Part shown: in pieces, positions 47,101 through 58,374 of the stretch
How the letters are laid out: every line of letters starts with the position of its first letter
Position numbering within the stretch: the stretch's first letter is position 1
Assembly (NCBI GenBank): GCA_033030425.1
Contig: JAUFSD010000007.1
Coordinates: forward strand, 806,001 to 870,000
Direction: 5' to 3'
Length of the DNA: 64,000 nt
Source: Verpa conica
Lineage: Eukaryota; Ascomycota; Pezizomycetes; Pezizales; Morchellaceae
Made by a program: the position numbers and the translations under genes
Notes under the pieces: model-generated
What the model was told of the DNA's origin: nothing
Seen by the model: only the letters and a program-made list of their open reading frames with translations
Database searches by the model: none

Positions 47101-49912
47101 TTTTAGCTCCTGCAACATCAGCACGTAAGAGTACAACGAGCCGCTTGATATAATCGTTATGTATCGGGCGGGCCAAGAAGAGAAAAATGTACGCACACCT
47201 TATGAGCAGGCGAACGGCAAAAGATGAGGACAACAAAAAAAAAGAGCAGGCATAGGAACCGAGAAGAACAGCAATGAGTGCAGCGAAGAGATGCATGTGT
47301 GGCACGACTACCGATTTCAGTTTCAAGTCCAATACCAGCAGGGTAACAGCACCAAACACCCACTCCGCTAGAAGATTCCAAACAAGCATGGGAAAAAGAA
47401 GCAGCAACATTAAGCGTGTGACTATAGCTATCTCACGCCGAGTAAGAGTCTACTCTGAGACAGACCATCTCGCTGGTTCTCATCCAGTTCGTCGAGGTAT
47501 TTACCTTCCATAATCAGGATCCATATTGCTGTCCGCGGCGCATGGAGGTGGATAGCATTGACCCTGGAAATACCGGGGGAGTAATTTCAGCTCCTCGTGT
47601 AATGCATAATAATAATGGGATGTCGCTGGCACATTCAACCAACACTTTCACGGCTATTTCAATCACCAGCATCGGATGTTTACGGTAAAGGCTGCAGTTA
47701 TTGTGTCGCCGACCAGTTTGCAAGTTGAACTCGACCACATAAAGTACCTTTAGATCTTCGCTTATTAGTGGAATGGAAAAGGGGATACGAGGAATTTCAA
47801 GGGAGGTGAATGGTCTACGATGGTGTGACATAATTTCAACTACACTAAATATGAAAATAAGTAATGGTAGCCACAGTTTCTTGATGGAAGTAAACAATTG
47901 AGAGGATCTTCTACCCGTCCGCTCAAATTTTACCTCTACTATCGTCAGACGGTGAGATGGCCGCCTTTCTATAAATGGCCTTGCAACCTTCATTATCAAC
48001 CTTCACTCTTGGCACAAAGCCGCCTGAGTTTTTATCGAATTGGCGTTAAGAAAAACTAGCCATCTAATTTATGAGTTGTCCATTCTGACTTGCCTGCGCT
48101 GTGTACTGCTTTGACTGGCTAGTCTCCTGACTTTAAAAGTGATGAGGTTGGAAGACCATCAACATTAAGTCTTGCTTTTCAGAGCTAATGCAAGACGCCT
48201 GTTTCCGAGCAAGGCTATAATTCAGCCGCAGTTGTCAGCAGTAGCGGCGGTTCATCTGGTAATTCTAGTGCGTATCGTGATCAACAATTTTACTGCATCA
48301 GGCTCTATGAAGATCCACATGTGATCTTATCCTACCAGAATGCAGTATCTATGTGTACGCCTCCAGATCGGGCTGCAGAAAGCTTGTTCTGCCAGTGCTG
48401 TGGCTGGTATCTTGCTATTTTTGGAGATTCTAGTATAACCTTAGGGGTTGAGGGTACCCCAAGGGTGTATAATGTTAGGGGTTTCGAAGCGCGTCTACCA
48501 ATAATCCATGGAACGAGGTAAGACAAATTACTGGGCTGTACCCTCAACAAGCAAGGAATCGCTGTATCACAAAAGATCGATTAATATTTACAATGCAACA
48601 TAGAGTGAGATATCATGATCAAGCGCCGAGTTCTTAAATATATTCTCGCTGTTTGGTTGAAGGCCCACCATCTATCTCTCCTGTAATGTTTCTATTTTGT
48701 GCTCGTTTTAGAGTGTCTCGGGGGCCATAAAGAGGGATACATATGGTATGCTGATTGGTTCTAGCCTAGCGTATTTTCAATAATCACAAGTCATCACTCA
48801 TCATTACATACACGTAGTCGAAGCTGCATGTCCAACGCATTTCTCCCTACGATTCAGGATTAGGAGACCCTTCTAACAGGTTATTCTAATTCTTTTAGAC
48901 AATTCGCAGCACAGAGATCACGGTCAAATCCCTGATAACTATTTTCACACCAGCCAGTTAAGTATTGTGTGCTGAGACAACATGACAGTCTAATTCATAG
49001 TATGACTATATGTTGTCTTGGACAAATATGATGATGAAATATTTCACAAGGGTCTTTAATAAGGCATCCACTCATATGAAACTAGTGCCGATTGCAGAAA
49101 ATGTCCAACTGTGGAACATTCAGGGATTTGCCAGGTAAAAAGTGAAGGGCGCATATGTTATGCTTTGCCATGGTCTCCCTTGTTGGAACTTATGATATGC
49201 AATACATTTATTTCTTTTTCTTTCTTCGACCTTCTGCGGTTCTCTCCTCTTGAAATTTAGTGGATAAAGGGAATCACATTCGGAGCTAGCTCTATTCCCT
49301 ATCATTATTGTTCCGGGAACCTAAGACACAAAAAACAATATATATACATGTATGTAACTTCGGGGAGGAAACTAACGAAGCAACTCATCAGGGATAGACT
49401 TTCAAGCCACCAGAGCAGAATTCCCGTAACCAAATCATTCCATGTGAGACTATAGGTATGTACCTCTATACGAATATAACTGGAGGAGGGGATCAAAATA
49501 TGGTGGCCCGAAGAAAAAGACACAATAGGGGCATAGCACAATTACCATGTCGTACACAAATCATGCCCGAGAAAAGTCTCAGAATCACATGCCCTTAATG
49601 TTATGTCGGGTTGTATACGTATGTGAATGCTGTAGGAATAACCATGTCAATAAGCGAGTGATCCGGAGGTAGATTTCCGATAGCTCTTGAAGGTGATATT
49701 ATAAGAAGGAATTTACTTGTAACTGTTTTTCATGTGGTTTTAAAGTTTATCTACAAGATCTATAGAACCCTGAAGCTCGTTGGCATAGCCCGAGGATCCA
49801 GCAGAACTGTTCTTATAGAATTGCTGATATACTCACTAAAAACACTATATTAAATAAGCCACTATAATGATAAGTGTTCCTTGAAATACCGAAACCTAAG
49901 GAGGAGTGGCAC
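44175..49912. other. Long gene-poor region
   Basis: The first 170 bases are the F-box gene's leader. At 44820-45015 a more GC-rich patch carries a 98-codon minus frame (ALNWWRAAKELQGDVHTRWA), which could be an exon remnant but has no partner exons I can join. Two minus frames at 46940-47410 (156 codons, hydrophobic) and 47514-47999 (161 codons) are the longest uncalled frames; no splice junction connects them in frame. The rest looks like degraded repeat DNA. Confidence 0.5.
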
Positions 49913-49997
49913 GATTCAGTGGTGTAGTGGTATCACGGGCGCTTGCCATCTTAGCGATAATTTGCGCCCGACCCGGGTTCGATTCCCGGCTGATTCA
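49913..49997 (+). tRNA. tRNA-Gly(GCC) with 14-nt intron, copy 3
   Basis: Exons match copies 1 and 2 except for one D-loop base (GTGTAGTGGTATCAC). The intron is again 14 nt but a third sequence (TCTTAGCGATAATT). A T6 run follows about 35 nt downstream. The gene lies about 12 kb from the other copies. Confidence 0.93.
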
Positions 49998-51041
49998 TTA
50001 TAACGTGTGTTCTGTAATTTGTGGTCTGTTTTTTATACAGTGTGTACAAGGTATCTCAAGTAGGAGAATTTGCCTAGCTCTAGTAAAAGGTGGTGGTATG
50101 TAGTTCTGCTTGTTTTGATAACAACCGAAAAAGCCCCTAGCTACATATAACTACTAGATTTAATACAAACTTCGGATCAAAAAAACACCTTCTAGTTAGC
50201 TTACAACATCAATATCAGAAGATCATATGCAATCTCGAAACTGTCTTAAAGGTACATGAGCAAATTTTCAATAGCGAGTGACTTTCCATGACCCGTAGCA
50301 TTTCACCATTTTAATTAATTACATGCTGATAAAAGAGATTTAGAGTATAGAAAAGAGAACCTCCCCACTATACTACTAAATTATCTCATGTTTTTTGAAG
50401 GTGCTTTCTCCAGAGGGACGGAAAGGTAGATATACTGATGGTCAAAAGGCTGGGGTTAGGGATTGGGATTGGGGGGATTCTTCCTAATTCATAGTTAGGC
50501 ATATTATGGGATTGTTTTTGTGTTATACTGTTTGGAGGGTGGAGTTGAGGTATATTGGTTCGAGTGATATACTGTGATTACTAGGCTCGTGCTCCGTGTT
50601 CAACTTGCCCTTTTTTAAAAAAATCTATTTATTTTATATCCCCTTCCCTTACCCCAAATACGACCGCTAATTATAGCCCTCAAATAACCTCCATGAGAAA
50701 ATAACAATAAGTACCCGCCTTATAAGAAAAGACCCTTTTCAAATAAACGAATCTCCTGGGGAATAGATATAAAATGCACCACAAAAATCGTCGTAATTTG
50801 AAAAGCTAAGAAAACGCAAAGAAATGGAATAGAACAGATGAGCCATTCCTCATTATCGTAGAGTAAAACCAAGCAAGAAAGAAGTCGTGGTGATGTCAAT
50901 AGTTATGGTAAAATAAAGCAAAGTGTAAAAAAATGAAACCCAACAACTTCCTACCAGCAAACAATACAAAAATCAAGACCCCAGCCCATAAAAACATTTT
51001 TCATACCCGTTGTCCGGTCTTCAATTCCCCTAAACATCCAA
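49998..51041. other. Intergenic spacer
   Basis: AT-rich spacer that includes the 3' flank of the WD40 gene. No gene is seen. Confidence 0.55.
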
Positions 51042-53558
51042 TTATACCTTAACGCCCCAAATTCCCCTACCACCTAACACACCCAACCATTCCCCTCCAC
51101 CACTCGCACCACTTGGACTCCAAGATATATTATTGACCTCATAATCGCACCTCCAACTCGCGACTGGTATCCTTTCTTGATTCGGTTGTCCTAGTCCTCC
51201 CGCACCATTGGTACCACCAGGAGTAGTGTTAGCAGGTCCAGTTGGGTTATTAATTAAGTCCCAAATCAGAACTTGACTATCGTCCGCTCCACCAGCAATT
51301 ATACCGCGGCGTGTAGGGTTCCATTCAACACAGTTGACGCTGTTAGTGTGGCCCTTTAGTTCGATGAGGGCTTGGCCGGGCTGGCGAACGTCGAGAATTC
51401 GGACTATGTTTGAGTCTTGGGAAAAGGTTGCGATTAGGTGGGTATCGTGTGGTGAAGCTATTGTAGAATGTTAGTTAAACCAAAGATAGGTCAAGATGTA
51501 GTGGGCTAGACAAACCAGCTAGTCTTAACAGTGGTGGTGGGGATATTCCAATGCCACCGACGGGGGATCCACCATCTTCTTTCGAAGAATCGCCGCCGGC
51601 ACCCTTACCGACGCCAGGCTCATAGATAATGGTACTGTGCTCTAGGCTTCGAAGATCAAACATACGGACACTTCCATCAGCACCACAACTAGCAAATACG
51701 TCTACGGATCCACTCATAAAGCGGACATCATACACCTCTTTATCATGGGCAATCAATTGAGTCTTTGCTGTTAGGGTCGGAATATCCCAAATAGTGCAAG
51801 TAGTATCGATAGAACTAGTGATAATCAAACTAGGGCTAATTGGGTTCCAGTCCAAGCTGGTCAGAGGAGCAGTGAAGTCTGTGCTCTTGCTATTTGACAG
51901 TAGTGCAAGGGGTGTGAGTTTCTGTGTGGGCTGCTCGCGGAATGTGTTGGAGCGAGAAATCGAGTTGCCTGCGGGTGTTGCTGAGGATGAGGATGTGCCT
52001 GATGGAGCATTAGGCATAGACCAGAGGCGGAGGTGGTCGCCGGAGGTAGCGATGAGATCAGTGAGGGGCTTGGTGGTGCTGGCGGGCTCCCAAAGGATTC
52101 GGGTAATTGGGTATGTGTGGGATGCTTCGGCAAGCTTGGAGAATTCTAGCGATGGAGCAGGTGGTGGTGTGTCACCGTGACTGACAGTGATAGGAGTAGG
52201 TCGGGTATCGAGGATTTGAATCTAAGACAATTAGCTTACTGTTCGTAATTATTTTCCGCGGCTGTCAAGTTCATAATGTCCCAAAAAGGTTTTGACAGAA
52301 GCCCATCAAGAACTCATTTCCCAAAAAAAAAAAATTTGGAGGAAATAAATTATGCACTTCATCAACCGATCAAAGTGCAAAATCAACACCATACCATCGC
52401 CTTAGGCTATCTCCCATCAAGCTCCACCCAATAAGAAATAAACCCGAGAACAAAAATAGGTAAACTCACGTAGTTATGACTATCTTCTGCATAACTGCAC
52501 ATAGCAACCCTCCCGTACCCCCCGTTACTAACTGGCCACTTACACCAATCCAACGCATACAGCCCATACGGACTCATCCACCGCCCATTCCCCACTGCAC
52601 CAATCCCCCCAACCACATCTTCCCTCTCCCTAGCATTCCCACCACTTGAATTCATTCCAGACAATCCCATTCCAAGATGTGCAGCACCGGAAGAGTGACT
52701 ATGCGACGCACTATGCTGTGATGATGTAGGATAAGTAGGCGTCAATGCTCCTGGATGCGTATACTTCCTTGATCCAGAAGAACCTGGATCTGTATTTTGT
52801 GGTAAATTTGTGTTGACACTCGGAGAGTACTTATTTGATGACGAATGTGATAATGCGCCAGTTGTGTTGTTCCTATGTATAGACGGCTGTCCCTGCTGAC
52901 CTGGGATGCCGCCTCCGCTACTACTTATAGCGGACTGTGGGACCGTCCCTGGTGTAGTAGCGATACTTTGTATTTGTGGCCTGCCCCCTGTAGCCGAAGA
53001 CGGTTGAGCAGCGTGGTATGCTTGATACTGGGGTTGTTGTCCTCCTGATGAAAGCTGTTGGACTTGTGTAGGATCTGAGGGTCTATGGATTGAGTGGTGT
53101 ATCTCACTAACGGGGCTTTGATAGAGATCACCCTGACCCGATAGCTTCGTGGGGGATGGTAGATGGAACGTCAGGTTCTTTTTCGGCTGTTGCTGAATCT
53201 GCAACGGCGCAGGAAGCTTGTCGATACTGCTCTTTGGGAGGGGAGCGCTACTACCGAAGCCGACACCACCAGTAGAGGATGCAGAGTAACCACCGGCGGA
53301 GATGGTACTACCCGAGTGGATAGGTGTGATACCGCCTGGGGATAAGTTAAGGTTGCTCGATGAGGTTTGCACGCGGAGTGAAGTGTCTCCTCCACGAGGT
53401 TGTTGGTTGTGCTGTTGGGGCTGTTGGAAATTGCTGGTGGGCTTTGGAGCGCCGATCCCAGCAAGGGCTTGGGCGGCTTGTATTAGGGAAGAGGAAGCGG
53501 GGGCCTCGGGGGTGTTTGAGTTTGAGTGTGAGCGGTGGTGGAGGCCGTGGAGGGGCAT
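51042..53558 (-). CDS. WD40-repeat protein, WDR68/DCAF7-like
   Basis: Three exons, complement of 52470-53558, 51516-52221 and 51042-51457, encode 736 residues; joins are in frame with GTGAGT and GTTTGT donors. The first ~330 residues are low-complexity (Gln, Ser, Gly, Pro). WD40 repeats follow: WMSPYGLYALDWCKWP, then YPITRILWEPAS with DLIATSGDHLRLW, DFTAPLTSLDWNPISPSLI, TTCTIWDIPTL, VYDVRFMSGSVDVFASCGAD with SVRMFDLRSLEHSTIIYE, and HTNSVNCVEWNPTRRGIIAG. The order and motifs match WDR68 (DCAF7; AN11/TTG1 in plants), an adaptor for DYRK kinases and CUL4-DDB1 ligases. The long Q/S-rich N-terminus is a fungal addition. The ATG at 53558 was preferred to one at 53699, which lies in a repetitive Pro-rich stretch without homology. 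Confidence 0.9.
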
Positions 53559-54699
53559 CGCGGGTGGGGTATAGAGGAAGAGGAACTCCACGAGGGAGGG
53601 GGGGGAGGGGGGGGAGTGGGGAGTGGGGAGTGGTAAGGAAGAGGTGGGAGGAAGTGATTGGTGAAAGAGAAGGGGGGGTGGGAGGAAAGGACTTGTCACT
53701 TGCCGGCAGGTCCCCTTGACTCTGTTTAAGTTGGTCCTTGACTGCCAACAGAAGAGGGGTGGTGATGCGTGGAGTGGCTGAGAGCCTGTTCCAGCCCCGC
53801 TATCTCAGCCACAGCTGTCTAGACGTAATGTTTTATATTTCCTTTTTGTTGGTGATAATAATTATCTATTTCTGGCCAATGGCCATGAGATGATGGTCTC
53901 CGTTCCTGGGACTTGGCTGCCAGATTCGATATCTGGTGCTGTAAACAACTCCATGTAATAGCCAAAAGACTTCACGTCAAACAAACACATCAATCGGTGC
54001 TTGTACAAACATGGGTGATAGATCTTAAACGGTCAGGATATCTGTAGATTGACTACTATGACTGGGCATCAGACATCCCCGACTTATCTCCCTGTAGCTG
54101 CCAAACATGTGATGATGATGTCTGGAGATGGAGGAAAAAGAGGAAATTTCGCCAAGACTTTGTGTAAACAATTACACAACACAGATTTCGTGGAATATTG
54201 ATGTTTGACCCCACGAACCGCGGCACCAAATCGTGCGGAGACTATAGTAAAGAATTACGTTAGAGTATTCCTTCAGCTAGGCTCTTCTACGAAGCCACTC
54301 CGTATATTGGATCCCAAAGCAGAACACATTTGTATTTTTATCTCACATTATCAAGCTTCAGGGCAACCAAAATACACCCCCCCCCCTCAAGCTGGGTATC
54401 TCCATTCGACAGCCGCATTTAACCAAGCACCCGGCGTAGGTATTAATGGCGATACACCTATCTACAACTCGCCCATCTATACTATAAGAACAGGTCCCCC
54501 CGTACTAAACATTGTGAACAACGAACTAAATGCTCAAAACAAAAGAAAAAGACAAAAAAAAAAACCTACAGAATTCACTGCCGTACCCTCTCCAAACGCC
54601 TCCCATAAAGAGAATAAAGCAAAAAACAAATGAAAATAAATAAAAAAATACAAAGGGAATTCTTGATATCCAGACCCATTATCTACTCCCACTTCAGTC
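53559..54699. other. Spacer upstream of the WD40 gene
   Basis: G-rich/purine-rich leader of the WD40 gene (53580-53690) followed by spacer. A 142-codon plus-strand frame at 54205-54633 (Pro/Asn-rich, Lys-rich end) has no recognised family and overlaps the likely 3' flank of the next gene; I do not call it. Confidence 0.45.
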
Positions 54700-57600
54700 T
54701 CAAATCCAAAGGATCCATCGTACAGTTCCAATAATCCCTCTAAACACGCCCCTGATGATATTCAGCACCACTACAACTAACCAAACCCACCACATCACCC
54801 CCAACACCACCCACTCCAACAACACATACCCCCCTCTCCTTATCCACCTCAACTGCCTTCGTTTCCTCCTCGCCATAGCAGCTGCCTCATCATTAATCCC
54901 CTTGACAGCCAATGTACACGTCGTTGTCAATTCCTCGTTTAGCTCGTCTGCTCCATCGGAGACACCATTCAACCGAGGCATCAGCTCAGCCTCGATATCT
55001 TCCCTAATGTGATCAATGATCCTCCGCAGCTCCAACACTGTACTATCTGCGAAATGGTTGGCTTTGCGCACGAACACTTGTTCCGCGAGGTTGATATCCC
55101 GCGATACAGCAGCAGACGCAAGCATATGTTCCTTCGCAGTAGCCACAATGCCAGCTGCACCAACCTCTCGCGCACGCTTGGCATTGATACCACGAGCAAC
55201 GATGCCAGAGCGGGTTAGGTAGGCCTTTGCCATCATGAGCTCTTTGCGTGTCGCAAATATAGGCTCCTCGGTATCTTCTGGAGTGTCGTTGCGGCTTGGT
55301 ACGATAATGCGTTCTTCGTCTGTTGCGACAAGGGGGAGAGTTGGTGCCTTAGGTAGCGCCTTAGCGACTTCTGATCTGAGGCGATCGCCTTGGAGTAAGC
55401 GCTTCTTATCAGTAGCTTGGAAGATGACTGATCTTGCAGGTGATGGCTCCCTAGAAATTTCTTGGGCTGGGGGTGCCAGTCTATAAGGTCTTGAAGTTCG
55501 GTCGTCATCTGTATCCACATCGGATGTCGCAAAGTCGTCTTGCAGAAACCCGGTCTTGCTACTCCATTTCCCCTTTGGAAAGACAGGAGATGGAGGAGCG
55601 CCAGGCGATGCTATGCTGGGCAGCATACCTAGCGAAAATGTGCTCTTATACTTCCCTGTCTTCATTGATCTCCTCGGATCTGGAACATCAAGTGAAGATC
55701 TCCCCCACGCTCTCCCAGACTTTCTCCCTTCGTCTTCTGGTTCCGACGCTGAAACTGTATTTTCCCTCGAAAGGCGGAACCGATCATCGTCACTTCTGGA
55801 ACCAATACTTTCTGCAAAGCTGGAGCCTGTAGGGCTTGGTTGTGCTGAACTACCTGGGTCCCGTTTGAAGATGAAGTGGTCGACTTTAGTGCCTACTTCA
55901 TTTCGGATCTTCTCGACGCGTCCTTTTAAGCGGTTCTTTTTGCTTTCTTTTTCCTTTTCTTTAAAGGTTCCCTTTCGTACTAGACCATCGATATCCAGGC
56001 TCTCCCTACGCCGGTCAAGACTACCCTCTCGTACTTTCACGAATGCTTCCTGACCCCTCTCCAGTAAGTTCTTTGTCGGGCTTATCCTTCTCTTTTCCTC
56101 TTTTCCACTCTCTTCCTCCTTTCTCTTAGCTCTTCCCCTTCCGTCCGTATCATACCCTTCGTCCCTAGCCCTGGTTCTAGGTGGACTCAAGGAAATCGCA
56201 ATACTTGGTACAACAACCTCCGCGAAATCCACGCTCTTTCTTCCCACTACAGACACCCCCGTAGTATTTCCATACCTCTCTAAAGAACTCCTACTTCCTC
56301 CAAGAATAGCTGGCAAACTAACTCCCGCCGCTGTCGTCATTCTCAGTGGATCATATTTCCGTGGATCACCATTCCTACCGGCAGCAGAATCATACTCTTC
56401 GTCTGCAGAATAAGTCCTCGCCATAGGCTCCATCCTCCCCCCCATCTCTGCCATCCATTCCATCTCTTCCTGCTCTTGTCGCTTCCTCCGCTCGTCGGCG
56501 TCGAGAATATACGTATCACTAGACTTCTTTTTTGCTTTCTTTTTACTGTGTTTTCCACCGGTTATTATCTGTCCTAGTTTTCGGCGACGACGGTGGTGTT
56601 TCCGTTTTGCCTTGGTATCTGTCTCGGGCCCGGAGGTGTCGACTTCCATGTCCGAATAATCAGAAGCGTAGTCGACCTCACTCTCACTACTATGACCACT
56701 TTCATCCGAAGAGCTAGGGGGGTTTGAATACATAAAATCCTCGCCTCCATCACGATGAGACCCAAGTTGCAGTAGCGAACGATGGAACTCCCCAGAGTAT
56801 TTCGACCGCCACTTACTATCCTTTTTCATTGGCTCTTCTATGTTGTCATCCTCCCCTTGATTCCGCACACCTTGTTTCTTCCGACTAAATTCGAATGAAC
56901 CCTTACCCCTTTTCTGCTCTTTCTCCATCAAGCTCTTGAGACTTGTATGGCTCCCTTTACCCTTTGCATGTTCCTCTCTCCTCATCTTCTCCGCTCTTTC
57001 CCCATTCCTGTGCATTTCCTCCCGTCGTAACCGATCCGCTTCTTCAATCCAGTAGAATTCTGCGAGTAGTTCTTGGGGGGAAATAACCCAATCTAATCGT
57101 GATCTCTTTATCTTTGTAGGGGTCATACTCGGTTGTGGAGGGGGCGGTAATATAGGTGGTCTCGTATTCCCATCCCCTATAGAATCTTGAACGGCCACTG
57201 CTACATCCTCAACCCACTGTTCAACCGCACCTGGATCCTCCCATGAAGAAAGGTCCAGCTGTATACGCTCCCGATTCCTAATTCTTTTATTCCTAATGGA
57301 CATAAGAGGATTATACGCTCTCCCGGTTACCAAGCCTATGCCCCCATATTTTCCTGAGGCTGCTTGTGGAGTATCTGTAGATGGGTAGATTTCGAGTAGT
57401 CGTTTGTAGAGGTCTGAGAGTTCAAGCTGCTGCTTCGCTTTCAGGGTCCGCTGGAGGGTCGCTTCGGTAAACTTGTACTGCCTCTGCAGTTCCCGGAGCT
57501 CTTGTTGTTCTTGTAGGCCTCGCTGCTTCTGTAGCTGTTGGTATGGGAAATTCGATGATGGTAATGGGGTTGATAATGGACTAGGGTAACTCTGTCGTGA

Positions 57601-58374
57601 ATTAACCGGCCCTGGGGGCGGTGGAGGCGAAGAAGAAGGATTGAGAGGTGACAATCTTCGAGCGCCGTTCCCAGAACTGTGACCGCTGATTGAGACAGAT
57701 CGCCGTGTATCTATATTACTAGTCACCAAGAACCCACGGCCTGGGGAAATTGCCCGGTCCTTTCCATTACTGCTCCGCTGTACCGGTTGTCCAAAAATTG
57801 TCGAAGACGCGCTCAACCACCGATCCTTCCCATCACCACTGCCACCAACAGCATCAGGGCCCCACCTATTTGCAGAAATACTCCTCTGCTGAACTATTCT
57901 TCTGCTTGTCTCGACCTTCCTTGTAGCTCCACTTGCCAAAGCAAGAGATACTATCCTCGCCGGATCGGTATCCTCCGTAACCAACTCCTCATCCACCTCT
58001 GGTGTCGGTACCCTATAACTCCTTATCGGCAGCTCCGGACTAATCAATCTCGCACTATCGCCCCCCCTATGCCCATACCCTCCCTCATATTCCCTCTCTC
58101 CCTCCCTATGCCCTTCCCGTTCACCCCCATCACCCCCGGCAGCAGTATCGAGAAGAAAACCGCCTGCTTTTCGGGAGCGAGTAGGCTTCCTCCCAAGTGA
58201 TAGTGATTTTGATATAGTTCTGTTTCCAGCAGAAGATCCAGGGGATACTCGTAGAGGAGATGAGTGGGAGTTGGTTAGAGTTGAGGAGGAAAGTTGATGT
58301 TGTACTTGCGAAGGGGCTAGTGTGGACTCGGTTGAAGGGAGGGAGGGCGTTCGTCGCGTGTATGGGAGGGACAT
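54700..58374 (-). CDS. Large disordered fungal protein with C-terminal membrane tail
   Basis: A single exon encodes 1224 residues. The first ~285 residues are Ser/Pro/Arg-rich with many SP sites. A helical segment (about 285-330, QKQRGLQEQQELRELQRQYK) leads into the best-ordered block: LSDLYKRLLEIYPSTDTPQA, SGKYGGIGLVTGRAYNPLMS, WEDPGAVEQWVEDV and WVISPQELLAEFYWIEEADR (about 320-465). Long charged stretches follow, including EKEKESKKNRLKGR. The end is folded: VFVRKANHFADSTVLELRRI (helical) and then hydrophobic segments (VLLEWVVLGVMWWVWLVVVV, followed by GIIGTVRWILWI), so the protein is probably tail-anchored or has two close TM helices. I recognise it as a conserved ascomycete type but cannot name it or assign a function. 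The ATG gives the reading frame's full extent. Confidence 0.85.
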   Translation of the reverse strand: MSLPYTRRTPSLPSTESTLAPSQVQHQLSSSTLTNSHSSPLRVSPGSSAGNRTISKSLSLGRKPTRSRKAGGFLLDTAAGGDGGEREGHREGEREYEGGYGHRGGDSARLISPELPIRSYRVPTPEVDEELVTEDTDPARIVSLALASGATRKVETSRRIVQQRSISANRWGPDAVGGSGDGKDRWLSASSTIFGQPVQRSSNGKDRAISPGRGFLVTSNIDTRRSVSISGHSSGNGARRLSPLNPSSSPPPPPGPVNSRQSYPSPLSTPLPSSNFPYQQLQKQRGLQEQQELRELQRQYKFTEATLQRTLKAKQQLELSDLYKRLLEIYPSTDTPQAASGKYGGIGLVTGRAYNPLMSIRNKRIRNRERIQLDLSSWEDPGAVEQWVEDVAVAVQDSIGDGNTRPPILPPPPQPSMTPTKIKRSRLDWVISPQELLAEFYWIEEADRLRREEMHRNGERAEKMRREEHAKGKGSHTSLKSLMEKEQKRGKGSFEFSRKKQGVRNQGEDDNIEEPMKKDSKWRSKYSGEFHRSLLQLGSHRDGGEDFMYSNPPSSSDESGHSSESEVDYASDYSDMEVDTSGPETDTKAKRKHHRRRRKLGQIITGGKHSKKKAKKKSSDTYILDADERRKRQEQEEMEWMAEMGGRMEPMARTYSADEEYDSAAGRNGDPRKYDPLRMTTAAGVSLPAILGGSRSSLERYGNTTGVSVVGRKSVDFAEVVVPSIAISLSPPRTRARDEGYDTDGRGRAKRKEEESGKEEKRRISPTKNLLERGQEAFVKVREGSLDRRRESLDIDGLVRKGTFKEKEKESKKNRLKGRVEKIRNEVGTKVDHFIFKRDPGSSAQPSPTGSSFAESIGSRSDDDRFRLSRENTVSASEPEDEGRKSGRAWGRSSLDVPDPRRSMKTGKYKSTFSLGMLPSIASPGAPPSPVFPKGKWSSKTGFLQDDFATSDVDTDDDRTSRPYRLAPPAQEISREPSPARSVIFQATDKKRLLQGDRLRSEVAKALPKAPTLPLVATDEERIIVPSRNDTPEDTEEPIFATRKELMMAKAYLTRSGIVARGINAKRAREVGAAGIVATAKEHMLASAAVSRDINLAEQVFVRKANHFADSTVLELRRIIDHIREDIEAELMPRLNGVSDGADELNEELTTTCTLAVKGINDEAAAMARRKRRQLRWIRRGGYVLLEWVVLGVMWWVWLVVVVLNIIRGVFRGIIGTVRWILWI

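Noticed and set aside
46940..47999. Two long minus-strand frames (156 and 161 codons) that might be exons of one membrane protein
   Set aside because: No in-frame donor-acceptor pair connects them and neither has a recognisable domain.
54205..54633. 142-codon plus-strand frame
   Set aside because: Low-complexity Pro/Asn/Lys content without a domain, ending close to the 3' end of a real gene on the other strand.
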